From assembly GCF_028767185.1 (NCBI RefSeq), contig NZ_JARACK010000002.1:248001-312000 (forward strand): DNA of 64,000 bases, read 5' to 3'. Both the position numbers and the translations under genes were made by a program. The notes under the pieces are model-generated. The model was not told where the DNA came from, made no database searches, and saw only the letters and a program-made list of their open reading frames with translations. Position 1 is the first letter of the stretch. Each line of letters opens with the position of its first letter. The DNA comes from Mangrovimonas aestuarii (GTDB lineage Bacteria; Bacteroidota; Bacteroidia; Flavobacteriales; Flavobacteriaceae). Shown one piece after another: positions 52,981 to 61,006 of this stretch.

Positions 52981-53607
52981 TTATTTGTAAAACAAGTACT
53001 CAACAATTACTTGTGCGGCTATTTTACTACCTTTTAATGATGGATGGAAACCATCTGAGCTGTAATATTGAAAATCATTAGTTTCATCGAAATAATCTTT
53101 CCATACTTTACCCACTGGCAGCAAAATTGAGTTATTGATTGATGCTGCATCGGTATAATTTTTTACGACATTATCAAAAGTATTATAGTAGGTCAAGGAT
53201 GGCCAAACCATAAAGAAGCATAGTTTGGTATCAGTTAATTCACATAAACTCCTATATTCTTTACCATTTTCAATTAAAATTTTCCTGCCCTCATTTTGAG
53301 ACGAAGGTCCTTGTTGAATAATTACAAAATCAAAATTTTTACTACCTATTAATTCTATGACTTGTCCATCATTCCAATGATCTACTATGGCATAGTTAGG
53401 AAATGCAATCGTTTTTGATTTAACTTTTATACCTTTCTTTTTGGCAGCTTTTTTTACAAGGTCTGGTAGGTTATTTGTATATGTGAGACTGTTACCAATA
53501 AATAGAATATTGAATGTGCTATTCTTATTCTTACTAAGTTTTTGTTGACTGTATAAACTAAAAGATGAAACTAGTAATGCAAAAAGGAAGAGTGAAAATT
53601 TATTCAT
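52981..53607 (-). CDS. Exported SGNH/GDSL-type hydrolase
   Basis: The 208-residue product has a signal peptide (to about residue 20), block I NILFIGNSLTYTNNLP with the nucleophile serine, and block V SSDGFHPSLKGSKIA with the catalytic D-x-x-H. The fold hydrolyses esters of lipids or polysaccharides; the substrate is unknown. It is the first gene of the minus-strand array that continues to the right edge. A hairpin element (53616-53661) lies 9 bases before its start. Confidence 0.85.
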   Translation of the reverse strand: MNKFSLFLFALLVSSFSLYSQQKLSKNKNSTFNILFIGNSLTYTNNLPDLVKKAAKKKGIKVKSKTIAFPNYAIVDHWNDGQVIELIGSKNFDFVIIQQGPSSQNEGRKILIENGKEYRSLCELTDTKLCFFMVWPSLTYYNTFDNVVKNYTDAASINNSILLPVGKVWKDYFDETNDFQYYSSDGFHPSLKGSKIAAQVIVEYLFYK

Positions 53608-53615
53608 AATCTAAG

Positions 53616-53661
53616 AATTATTGCCAACTGTTGGGCTAAACTCCGTTTTAATACAGTTTAG
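53616..53661 (-). repeat. Array junction element A (GTTGGCA-type)
   Basis: On the minus strand CTAAACTG and AGTTTAG form a stem, followed after CCCA by the conserved core AGTTGGCAATAATT. Element B (59163-59206) and element C (58521-58572) share the core but have different stem sequences. Its right end reaches toward the tspO stop at 53685. Confidence 0.65.
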
Positions 53662-53684
53662 GTTATGTTAGGTATAGTTTTGAT

Positions 53685-54143
53685 TCAATTTTTGAATAAT
53701 ATGTAGCCATTCAAAGAAGTCGCAATTAATAACCAAATAAAATAGGGAAGTATTAGTGCGGATTTATATTTCATTTCTGGCCAGTATTGTAAAAATATAA
53801 AACCTATTACTAATGTGAGTCCAGTAATAATAATTAATCCTAACAAAACATTATGATAATAAAAGAATGTTGGATTCCAGCTAACATTTAGTATTCATTG
53901 AATGATGAAAAGAGTAATCAAGATTTTTCTATTTGTAACTTCTTGCCATACATAGGTCATATAAATACTAAAGCAAATCATTATCGTGGTCCAAGCAACA
54001 CCAAACATCCATCCTGGAGGAGTCCATGGAGCTTTATTTAGATTTAAGTACCAATCCGATGGCACTCCTTTTCCTGTGAATAGTCCACCAATTGCAAGTG
54101 CCCCGAAATTAATAGTTAGGAAAATGATGAGTCTAAATATCAT
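53685..54143 (-). pseudogene. TspO/MBR family protein interrupted by a nonsense codon
   Basis: The reading frame begins MIFRLIIFLTINFGALAIGG with VPSDWYLNLNKAPWTPPGW, the TspO signature, and meets a TGA at 53897-53895 after 82 residues. The same frame continues without shift: ILNVSWNPTFFYYHN, then LQYWPEMKYKSALILPYFIW and a stop at 53685-53687. The repaired length of about 152 residues is normal. The lost residue is probably the tryptophan (TGG to TGA) that precedes ILNVSWNP. TspO binds tetrapyrroles and is membrane-embedded. Either a recent knock-out or a sequencing error. Confidence 0.88.
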
Positions 54144-54244
54144 ATGAGTTGTTTTAGTTTGAATTTAATCTTATTCAATACCTTTTCGTATTATTGAAAT
54201 CCGAAGCAATACATGTTACATATTGTTGAGGTTCGCTTTTATTT

Positions 54245-54583
54245 TTAGTTCTTTCTTATCTGTTCCCAAAGCTTTTTTGGTGCAACTTTACAATATGCAG
54301 CTATTAATGTCTTGGTCAGCAAATCTTGATTGACTTCACTCAAATCTATAAATGTCCAGCCTTGTTTTCCCCATTTGTTGTCTACTGGATAAATTTGGGA
54401 ACTTAATGATGAAAAAATATCTTGTTCTTTTTCAGATAGTTTAACCGTAGCGCGATTATTTTTTTCATCATAGGTTGCAAAAATTTTCTTTTTAACCCGA
54501 AACGATATTTTTTCAAAATGGGGTTCGACTGTAACTTCGGGAAAGTTCAGTATTATTTTTTCCAATGTTCCAAAAGTCGTCAT
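54245..54583 (-). CDS. MmcQ/YjbR family protein
   Basis: The 112-residue protein has EVTVEPHFEKISFRVKKKIF near the start, TYDEKNNRATVKLSEKEQDI in the middle and VDNKWGKQGWTFIDLSEVNQ, the conserved layout of MmcQ/YjbR (CyaY-like fold) proteins. The family is often called DNA-binding, although a molecular role is not established. It stands alone in the minus-strand array. Confidence 0.88.
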   Translation of the reverse strand: MTTFGTLEKIILNFPEVTVEPHFEKISFRVKKKIFATYDEKNNRATVKLSEKEQDIFSSLSSQIYPVDNKWGKQGWTFIDLSEVNQDLLTKTLIAAYCKVAPKKLWEQIRKN

Positions 54584-54711
54584 TAGCTATTTTTACAGGT
54601 GTTAAATGGGTAATACAAAAAGCCACTTTTCATTTTCTTAGAAGATGTTAATAGTGTTGTTATTTTTAACAAACTAATGCTATTATTAAACTGACGTTTT
54701 AATGCTCTTTA

Positions 54712-55728
54712 TTAATTTTTAGAGATATTTTTATATTCTATCCTTTTCCATTTTTCACCATCCCATTTCCAAAAATCACTTAATGCGACTTGTTCCCCAT
54801 TAACATACTCCTTTCCTCCGTATAGATAAACTAAGTTTTTATCACCATTATAGGTGAACCCAAAACTATGACGCTCGGAGGGACCTTCATCACTTATGAC
54901 AATTATCTTACCATTTTCGATTGTAAAGGTCTTCTTTTGGAATTGGTAGCGATAGTCTTTTCCTCCAAATCCGATTATACACTCTGATTTGGAGTTATAA
55001 ATCATTGAGTGGTGGTCTATAGATGAATTATCATACATACCACTCAAGCTTTTCCATTTATTATTTGACCATTCCCAGATATCAGCATACTGTCCGTTGA
55101 CCCATAAACCACCGTAGAGAACGACCCTATCTTTTTTGTTGTCCTTCACCATAGCAAATGAAGCTCTTTTAGGTGGAGAACTAATATTTAATTTTTTCCA
55201 TTCTCCATCCCATGTCCAAGTATCTCCCATCACGTCATTACCGTTCCATCCTCCAAAGGCAAGTAATGTTTTTTTGTTATTTAAGTAAATTAGTTGATGG
55301 TGATCAGCTTTGAATTGGGATTCATTTTCAAGTTGAATCCACTTTTTTCCATTCCATTCCCATAAATCTGAATAAGTAATACCTTTATTTCCCCTGCCAC
55401 CATGCAGGATAATTGTTTTTCTTTCTTCATTATACGCATAGGCACAAAATCCTCGCGGTGAAGGACCTTGAACATCCATTTTCTCCCATAATTCATTCTT
55501 CCAGATCCATGTATCATTTAAGTATGTTGTGCCTCCTTGTTGACTGGTTCCTCCAAAAAGTAAGATCTGTTGTTGATTTTGGTCATAGATAAAAACATGT
55601 CCCCATCTTGCCCCTGGAGTATTTTCTTTTTCGATATTTTGACTTTTGAGACTGAAACTAATAAATAGGCATAAAATTAATATGATTTTGATTGATAGGG
55701 CTCTATTGAATGTTGAATTTGATATCAT
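54712..55728 (-). CDS. Exported kelch-repeat beta-propeller protein
   Basis: The 338-residue product has a signal peptide (about residues 1-29) and six or seven kelch-like repeats of the form ..LFGG....LNDTWIW.., such as GARWGHVFIYDQNQQQILLF, NDTWIWKNELWEKMDVQGPS and WIWKNE/WEWNGKKW copies. Propellers of this type bind proteins or sugars; no catalytic residues are evident. Its promoter (-7 TATCTTTA, 55795 to 55788 minus) lies inside a repeated hairpin element. Confidence 0.85.
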   Translation of the reverse strand: MISNSTFNRALSIKIILILCLFISFSLKSQNIEKENTPGARWGHVFIYDQNQQQILLFGGTSQQGGTTYLNDTWIWKNELWEKMDVQGPSPRGFCAYAYNEERKTIILHGGRGNKGITYSDLWEWNGKKWIQLENESQFKADHHQLIYLNNKKTLLAFGGWNGNDVMGDTWTWDGEWKKLNISSPPKRASFAMVKDNKKDRVVLYGGLWVNGQYADIWEWSNNKWKSLSGMYDNSSIDHHSMIYNSKSECIIGFGGKDYRYQFQKKTFTIENGKIIVISDEGPSERHSFGFTYNGDKNLVYLYGGKEYVNGEQVALSDFWKWDGEKWKRIEYKNISKN

Positions 55729-55787
55729 AATTTTGGAATTATCTCTAATGGTTCATCTAATAGTGCCGTTACGTTTGGTTTTAGGAT

Positions 55788-55880
55788 TAAAGATAGCTAA
55801 ATGGAAACAACAATTAGTGCATGGAGGACTTTCCAAAGGAAACGTCCGAATCAAAGAACTATATAAGTTATTGGCAACAG
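55788..55880 (-). repeat. Promoter-bearing repeat E (copy of the MFS-gene repeat D)
   Basis: Positions 55827-55861 match 60475-60509 at 33 of 35 bases, including GGAAACGTCCGAATCAA. The stem GACTTTCC/GGAAA-GTC closes on a short loop. About 32 bases beyond it is the -7 octamer TATCTTTA (55795 to 55788 minus), at nearly the same distance as in repeat D. A GTTGCCAATAACT stretch (55867-55879, minus) resembles the core of the GTTGGCA elements in reverse orientation. Confidence 0.7.
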
Positions 55881-55884
55881 TTTT

Positions 55885-56262
55885 TTAATACATTGTATTT
55901 AGGTTCATTGACTTTTTAGGTATCTGTTGTATAGAATCCCAGTGTTCACATATTTTTCCATTTTCATCAAATCGAAAAAAATCCATCGTTACATATTGGT
56001 CATTGTTAGGCCAAATTTGATGTGTATGTAACGCAACCAAATCATCTTCCGCAATACATCTTACAAATTTGATTGATTTTTCTGGGTACTCGGTTTGCAT
56101 TCTTTCGAAATATTCAATGAAGCCTGAAGTTCCATCTGATACATAAGGATTGTGTTGTACGTATTGTTCACCTACGTAAAGTTTCACAGCTTTATTCGAG
56201 TTTCCTTTATAAGCCATTCTATAAAATGCTATAGCATTTTCTTTATTTTTTGATAAACCCAT
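55885..56262 (-). CDS. SnoaL-like (NTF2-fold) protein
   Basis: The 125-residue protein shows the SnoaL/NTF2 cone: NKENAIAFYRMAYKGNSNKA, VKLYVGEQYVQHNPYVSDGT, GFIEYFERMQTEYPEKSIKF, EDDLVALHTHQIW and FDENGKICEHWDSIQQIP. This matches the predicted SnoaL-like aldol-condensation proteins. The histidines in VQHNP and HTHQ line the presumed pocket. No substrate is known. A TATCTTTA -7 element (56306 to 56299 minus) lies about 37 bases before the start. Confidence 0.88.
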   Translation of the reverse strand: MGLSKNKENAIAFYRMAYKGNSNKAVKLYVGEQYVQHNPYVSDGTSGFIEYFERMQTEYPEKSIKFVRCIAEDDLVALHTHQIWPNNDQYVTMDFFRFDENGKICEHWDSIQQIPKKSMNLNTMY

Positions 56263-56413
56263 TTATAGTGCAATTTTAATTTTTTCTAACGGTTAGTATA
56301 AAGATAGTGCGGTTTTTGTCAGAGTGCTATCCGTAGGAAAATAAGTACAAACATAGGAGTGCAATCCCTTAACTAAACATCATTTTTGTAATGACAACAG
56401 TTTTCTAAATTTA

Positions 56414-58177
56414 CTACTTCAAATTAGCTGCTTTATTGATATGAAATTGGCCTTTATGTACCACACCTTTTACTTGAATATCTTTAATTTCCATAGGGTC
56501 TACATTAAAGGGGTTTTTTGCCAAGATTGTAAAGTCTGCTTGCTTGCCTTCTTCTATAGAACCAATCTTGTCTTCCAAACTTAAGGTACGTGCAGCATCT
56601 ATGGTAATGCCTTTCATTCCTTCAAAAACACTAAGACGTTGGTCTTGGGAAAATTTGCTGCCCTGTGAGGTTTCACGATTAATCGCAGTCCATGCCAAAG
56701 TGAGAGGTTCCACAGGTGCCATTGCAAAATCAGAATGAAATGATACGGGAACATCTCGGGAGACTAAAGATTTTATTCTAACTAAATTTTCTCCTCTTTC
56801 CTTTCCCAGTCCTATTTCAGAATATTTATCAGCTAAAGCCCACAGATAATATGGGTTCACTGAACCTTCTATTCCTAGGTTGGCTATTTGCTCTGCCATG
56901 GCATCTGTAAAATACCCCATATGATGTAGAGTCAATTGATGGTTTTCAAGTGGATGTTTCATTTGTAATTCTTCTACATTATCCACTACCATTTGAATTC
57001 CCAAATCTCCATTAGCATGAACATGAATTTTATAGCCATCATCCCAATAGAGTTCCATTTGCTCTTTAAATAAATTCAATGGGGTCATCCACTCTCCATG
57101 ATGACCATCGGTATAGTTATCCTTCATCTGCATCAATTGTGAGTAAATAGCGCCATCGGAAAATAGTTTGATTTGTTTTGGTAAAAACTTAATGTTTTCG
57201 GTATTGAAGCTATCAGCTAATGTCTCGGCGTATAGTTTTGCTTTTTCGTTACTATTTCCTTGCATGCCATACAATTGTGTGCCATTCGGAATTAAATAAA
57301 TATCATATGGAGGATTCTTATCCATCTCAGTTTTTAAGTAGTTGTACTCCAAATCAAAATTTGAACTAGGAAAACCTGGTTCTGCAATAGTTGTGATACC
57401 ATTTTTTAGTAACAATTGAGTCATTTGTTCCAATCCGCTCTGATACTTTTCTTTTTCAAAGAATAGGTTTCCTATTTTGGGTACCAGAGCCAACCAACCC
57501 CCTTCATAGAAATGCCCTTTTTCCCAATTCACTTGGGGATTGTCTTTAAACTCTACTTCGTTTATACCCATCATTTTAATGGCGGCATCGTTAACAAAAA
57601 TCTCATGGAAGGAACGGTGTATGATCCCTACTGGTTTATTACCTGCTATTTTGTTTAACATCTCCCTATTCAATTCTCCATGCCAGAGCTGATGATATCC
57701 CCAAATAAAATAAATAGCCTCTTTTGTGGCATTTTTGTTAATTGACTCTGTGATACGCGCCATGTAATTTTCATGCCCCGAAACTCCCTTTTTGGTTTCA
57801 GTAGGTAAGATCCAATCATAAGGAGCAACAATATCATTGGGCAAGACAGTTGCAGCAATGGAAGGGTGGAGATGGGGTTCTATAAAACCAGGCATCATGG
57901 TTTCACCATTTAGGTCGTGTTTTTTTGCTTTTCCCTCAAATTGTTTTAATGCTTCATCTTTACTCCCCACAAAGATGATCTTACCTTCTCTTTGTACTAC
58001 GGCTTCTACATATTGAGGTTCGTCACCTTCCATGGTAATGATGTCCCCATTGTAAAATATGGTTTGTTGTAGTTGGTATGGTTCAGCTACGGCTTCTACG
58101 TCACCTTTTTTGGATTTGCTGTTGCATGATATTAGCAGTAGACTAATTACGAATACAAAAACAATTACGTTTTTCAT
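56414..58177 (-). CDS. Lipoprotein amidohydrolase, YtcJ-like
   Basis: The 587-residue protein has a lipobox (LLISC, Cys18) and the amidohydrolase-3 pattern: IVQREGKIIFVG-type N-terminal barrel part (AVVQREGKIIFVGSKDEALK), MPGFIEPHLHPSIAA with the metal-binding HxH, KLFSDGAIYSQLMQM, YKIHVHANGDLGIQMVVDN, VSFHSDFAMAPVEPLTLAWT and a closing EEGKQADFTILAKNPF. Members hydrolyse amides, imidazolones or related bonds. The substrate is unknown. It would sit in the outer membrane or periplasm. An untypically long leader of 517 bases separates it from the next gene. Confidence 0.85.
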   Translation of the reverse strand: MKNVIVFVFVISLLLISCNSKSKKGDVEAVAEPYQLQQTIFYNGDIITMEGDEPQYVEAVVQREGKIIFVGSKDEALKQFEGKAKKHDLNGETMMPGFIEPHLHPSIAATVLPNDIVAPYDWILPTETKKGVSGHENYMARITESINKNATKEAIYFIWGYHQLWHGELNREMLNKIAGNKPVGIIHRSFHEIFVNDAAIKMMGINEVEFKDNPQVNWEKGHFYEGGWLALVPKIGNLFFEKEKYQSGLEQMTQLLLKNGITTIAEPGFPSSNFDLEYNYLKTEMDKNPPYDIYLIPNGTQLYGMQGNSNEKAKLYAETLADSFNTENIKFLPKQIKLFSDGAIYSQLMQMKDNYTDGHHGEWMTPLNLFKEQMELYWDDGYKIHVHANGDLGIQMVVDNVEELQMKHPLENHQLTLHHMGYFTDAMAEQIANLGIEGSVNPYYLWALADKYSEIGLGKERGENLVRIKSLVSRDVPVSFHSDFAMAPVEPLTLAWTAINRETSQGSKFSQDQRLSVFEGMKGITIDAARTLSLEDKIGSIEEGKQADFTILAKNPFNVDPMEIKDIQVKGVVHKGQFHINKAANLK

Positions 58178-58694
58178 CTTGTTTGTTTTTAATTTTTGTC
58201 AATGGCTAGGTTATGATTCCGTTGTGACTAAAATCTGCTGAGATTTTTGTTTTAACTATCTAATATAGTGAATATTATGATGTTTCTGGGGGGGGTAATA
58301 AGCGATAAAGTTTAAAGGTATTGGCAAAAGACTATTTAATCAGATGGCTAATATCATCTGTTGCGGAAATTACTAAGGATTGAGGCTGTGGCCTCTTATA
58401 TCTTTATCATAAAAAGGAGCCATTTTTTAATTGAGTGATATATCAATGTTTTGTACCTCTTGATTAGTCTTATCGTAAACAGAAATGAGACATATGAAAA
58501 ATGAGTGATTGACTATTGTTAATTGTTGCCAACTGTTTATCTGTGATTTCGTAGCGGAGAAAAATCAGAGATTTAACGGAGTAGGGGGGCGAGCCAAGTT
58601 AAAGTTACTGTTTTTAGTTTATTGCATGACAAGTAATGAATTATAGCCTTTGTTTGCTGTAGATGTTTTTTTTGATTATTTACTTGTAATCTTT
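58178..58694. other. 517-base gap with array element C and a poly-G run
   Basis: No coding frame was recognised. The gap holds GGGGGGGG at 58289-58296, an AT-rich middle, and element C at 58521-58572. The part between 58573 and 58694 shows nothing further. Confidence 0.5.
58521..58572 (-). repeat. Array junction element C (GTTGGCA-type)
   Basis: On the minus strand ATCTCTGATTT and AAATCACAGAT (58572 to 58562 and 58549 to 58539) form an 11-bp stem, followed after AAA by CAGTTGGCAACAATT. The arrangement, stem then core, equals elements A and B, though the stem sequence is unrelated. Confidence 0.6.
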
Positions 58695-59123
58695 TTATTC
58701 AGTAAGTAGAAATTGCCACGAGATACCGTATTTATCTTGACACCATCCGAATTTCTTGCCGAACCCGTAATCTCCGTTACCTTCGTAGCTATCTAAAGGA
58801 ACCATCACTTGACCACCATCTGAAGAAAGCTTATCGAAAAGTGTTCGTATCAAATCATTAGAATTGTCGCTGATCAAAAGTGAAACGGCATGTGTAAATG
58901 TCCAAGCATGATTATAATTACTTTCAGAAACCATATAATCAGTTCCATTTAATGTAAATACTCCATATTTAATAAGTTCAGGTGTGCCTCCTGGCTCTCC
59001 TTCTGAGTAGTTTGTTATGTTTTTAATTTCCGAATTAGGAAAGATAGAAGTGTAAAACTTTATTGCTTCCTCAGCCTTTCCGCATTGGTCGCCTACAAAT
59101 GTTAGGAATGTCGTTGTTGTCAT
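58695..59123 (-). CDS. VOC superfamily protein, PhnB-like
   Basis: The 142-residue protein has the PhnB/3-demethylubiquinone-type VOC pattern: FLTFVGDQCGKAEEAIKFYT, FPNSEIKNITNYSEGEPGG, YGVFTLNGTDYMVSESNYNH and GFGKKFGWCQDKYGISWQFL. The fold is a paired beta-alpha-beta3 dimer, often metal-binding and used by dioxygenases, glyoxalases or binding proteins. The function is unknown. It lies 40 bases from element B. Confidence 0.9.
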   Translation of the reverse strand: MTTTTFLTFVGDQCGKAEEAIKFYTSIFPNSEIKNITNYSEGEPGGTPELIKYGVFTLNGTDYMVSESNYNHAWTFTHAVSLLISDNSNDLIRTLFDKLSSDGGQVMVPLDSYEGNGDYGFGKKFGWCQDKYGISWQFLLTE

Positions 59124-59162
59124 TCTTTTTCAATTTTCAATAATGCTTATTCGATTTTGTCT

Positions 59163-59206
59163 AATTACTGCCAACTATAGGCTAAGCTGCGTTTAATTCA
59201 GCTTAG
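59163..59206 (-). repeat. Array junction element B (GTTGGCA-type), overlapping the MFS stop
   Basis: On the minus strand CTAAGCTG and CAGCTTAG form an 8-bp stem, followed after CCT by ATAGTTGGCAGTAATT. The MFS stop codon (59193-59195) lies inside the element, in the loop of the stem. Such nesting is typical of cassette recombination sites. Confidence 0.65.
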
Positions 59207-60395
59207 TTTTTCCTGTTTTTAGTTTATTTGTTTTCAATAACGCAATTAATCCCATTATAGGGCCTAATGCCAAAACAATATAAATACTATTTGAATTTGT
59301 CAAGGTATGCATTTTACTTAACAATTGAATGCTAATAATTGTAATAGAAAACCCTATACAATTAACTATAGTAAGCGCTGTTCCTTTTAACTCTGCAGAA
59401 GCATTTTGAGCTACTAGCGTGGAGAATAACGGAGAATCTGCTATAACCGCCATACTCCAAAATAGAAGCAAAGAGATAAAAATAAATTCTGAATTAAAAG
59501 CAAACATCCAAGGAGACACGAGGCAGCAAATACAAGACAATAATAAAGCTGTGAATGCTATTTTTTTTGTGCCAAAGGCTTGTGCTAAATATCCGCCAAC
59601 TACACATGCTATTCCGCCTATTCCAATTATTAGAAAGGACAGTGATGGAATATTAAACGTTGTTGATGGATGTAGTTTTGTGTAGGTTTCTAAAATTATT
59701 GGTACGAATGTCCAAAACGCATATAATTCCCACATATGTCCAAAATACCCAAAGGCAGCAGAACGAAAATTTTGTTTTCGAAATACACTAAAAAATGCTG
59801 ACAAATGAATTTTTGGATTTGGTTTTCTAAAGGGACCATCAGAGATTAACAGAGCCATTAATAAGCCTCCCATTAATGCTAATGAAGATGTTGAAATTAA
59901 TACAAACTTCCATGAAAGAACATTTGGTATCCCTTTTAGCAAATGGGGAAATGCAGTACCAATTACTAATGCACCAACCAAATAACCAAGTGATTTCCCA
60001 AGTCCCTCCTCATAATAATCTGAAGCAATTTTCATTCCTACAGGATAGATGCCAGCAAGAAAAAATCCTGTAAAAAAGCGCATCAAAAGGATGCTAGTAA
60101 AACCATTGCCCTCCCAGATTATCCCTAGGTTAAACACAGCTCCTAAAATAGCACAAACAAGAAAGACTTTTGATGGCGAGAATCGGTCGGATATTGTTAA
60201 TACAGCAAATGTTAAGGTGCCAATAATAAATCCGAATTGAACCGATGATGTTAAGTGTGCTAAAGCATTTTCTTCAAGATTGAAATTGGTAATTAATTCC
60301 TTTATAATTCCATTTCCTGCAAACCATAATGAAGTACAAAAGAACTGGGAAAGAACAATTATTGGAAGTACATATTTGGGTGGACGCATATACAT
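59193..60395 (-). CDS. Major facilitator superfamily transporter
   Basis: I start at the ATG at 60395 (400 residues, MYMRPPKYVLPIIVLSQFF). Upstream in-frame ATG codons exist as far as 60473, but the -7 element at 60441-60434 lies within that extension. Twelve membrane segments are visible, with a loop ISDRFSPSKVFLV after TM2 resembling the MFS motif A, and GIGGIACVVGGYLAQAFGTK later. The substrate is unknown; the shape resembles nitrate/cyanate or drug transporters. It is preceded by repeat D and ends inside element B. Confidence 0.85.
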   Translation of the reverse strand: MYMRPPKYVLPIIVLSQFFCTSLWFAGNGIIKELITNFNLEENALAHLTSSVQFGFIIGTLTFAVLTISDRFSPSKVFLVCAILGAVFNLGIIWEGNGFTSILLMRFFTGFFLAGIYPVGMKIASDYYEEGLGKSLGYLVGALVIGTAFPHLLKGIPNVLSWKFVLISTSSLALMGGLLMALLISDGPFRKPNPKIHLSAFFSVFRKQNFRSAAFGYFGHMWELYAFWTFVPIILETYTKLHPSTTFNIPSLSFLIIGIGGIACVVGGYLAQAFGTKKIAFTALLLSCICCLVSPWMFAFNSEFIFISLLLFWSMAVIADSPLFSTLVAQNASAELKGTALTIVNCIGFSITIISIQLLSKMHTLTNSNSIYIVLALGPIMGLIALLKTNKLKTGKTKLN

Positions 60396-60433
60396 TACAA
60401 ACAAAGATTCATATATGGTTTTGTTGCTAAATG

Positions 60434-60509
60434 TAAAGATAGCGATTAGTCTAGACCCATAGTTCAGACGCAAAGACTTTCCGAAGGAAACGTCCGAATC
60501 AATGAACTA
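60434..60509 (-). repeat. Promoter-bearing repeat D (copy of the kelch-gene repeat E)
   Basis: The hairpin part 60475-60509 matches 55827-55861 at 33 of 35 bases. Here the loop is TTCG. The -7 octamer TATCTTTA lies at 60441 to 60434 (minus), 34 bases from the hairpin, compared with 32 at the other copy. Each copy sits directly upstream of one gene. Confidence 0.7.
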
Positions 60510-60527
60510 ACAGTGTGTTGTGCTCAG

Positions 60528-60845
60528 TTATTTTTTTATTATCCGTTTAATAAGGTTTAAAAGTTTATTAGAAAATAGAACTGGCGTATTGTGTTGGAGA
60601 TCAAATTTAAATTCTTCTTTTAATTTATACATTAATTCAGGATTGCATTTTATTTCACCTTCCACCCAATTATCCCACGCGAATTTTATTTTTTCATTAT
60701 TAAGTTTTAAAGTATAGGAATCATGATCAATCCCTTTGTCGAACAGTTTGTATTCAGAGGTTATTTCCCAACCTTTTTAACGTAATGTCTTAATAATATA
60801 ATACCATTGTTCAGTTGAAATGTCTGTAGCAATTACTTTAGCTAT
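60528..60845 (-). pseudogene. Decayed small gene with internal stop and no start codon
   Basis: On the minus strand a frame reads VIATDISTEQWYYIIKTLR, then a TAA at 60779-60777, then KGWEITSEYKLFDKGIDHDS, continuing with strongly coding composition to a stop at 60528-60530. No ATG, GTG or TTG opens the frame before a stop near 60848. The product would be about 100 residues. I cannot assign a family. It is a decayed accessory gene between the MFS and rsgA genes; the internal TAA is probably from CAA (Gln). Confidence 0.65.
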
Positions 60846-60870
60846 TATTTATAAAAATCAGATGTTGGAA

Positions 60871-61006
60871 ATTGTGCACAGCGGTTTGTGTTTGAATAGT
60901 AGCGGGTTTCTAATCACGAAATTTTCGGTTTTGTACTGACCTTTATTTTATTTTTATACTTTCGTTTTATCACTTAAACTGCTATTACTTGTAAAACCTA
61001 TTGTGC
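60871..61006 (-). repeat. Array junction element H (GTTGTGCA-type, ~136 bp)
   Basis: Plus-strand TTGTGCACAGCGGTTTGTG at the left and TTGTGC at the right bound a stretch whose ends (GGTTTGTGTTTGAATAGTAG and CTGCTATTACTTGTAAAACC) form an imperfect stem. It aligns over more than 110 bases with element G. It ends against the rsgA stop. Confidence 0.7.

Noticed and set aside
58289-58296. Poly-G run as a phase-variable promoter
   Set aside because: No gene start or -7 element is placed so that slippage would alter expression in a recognisable way.
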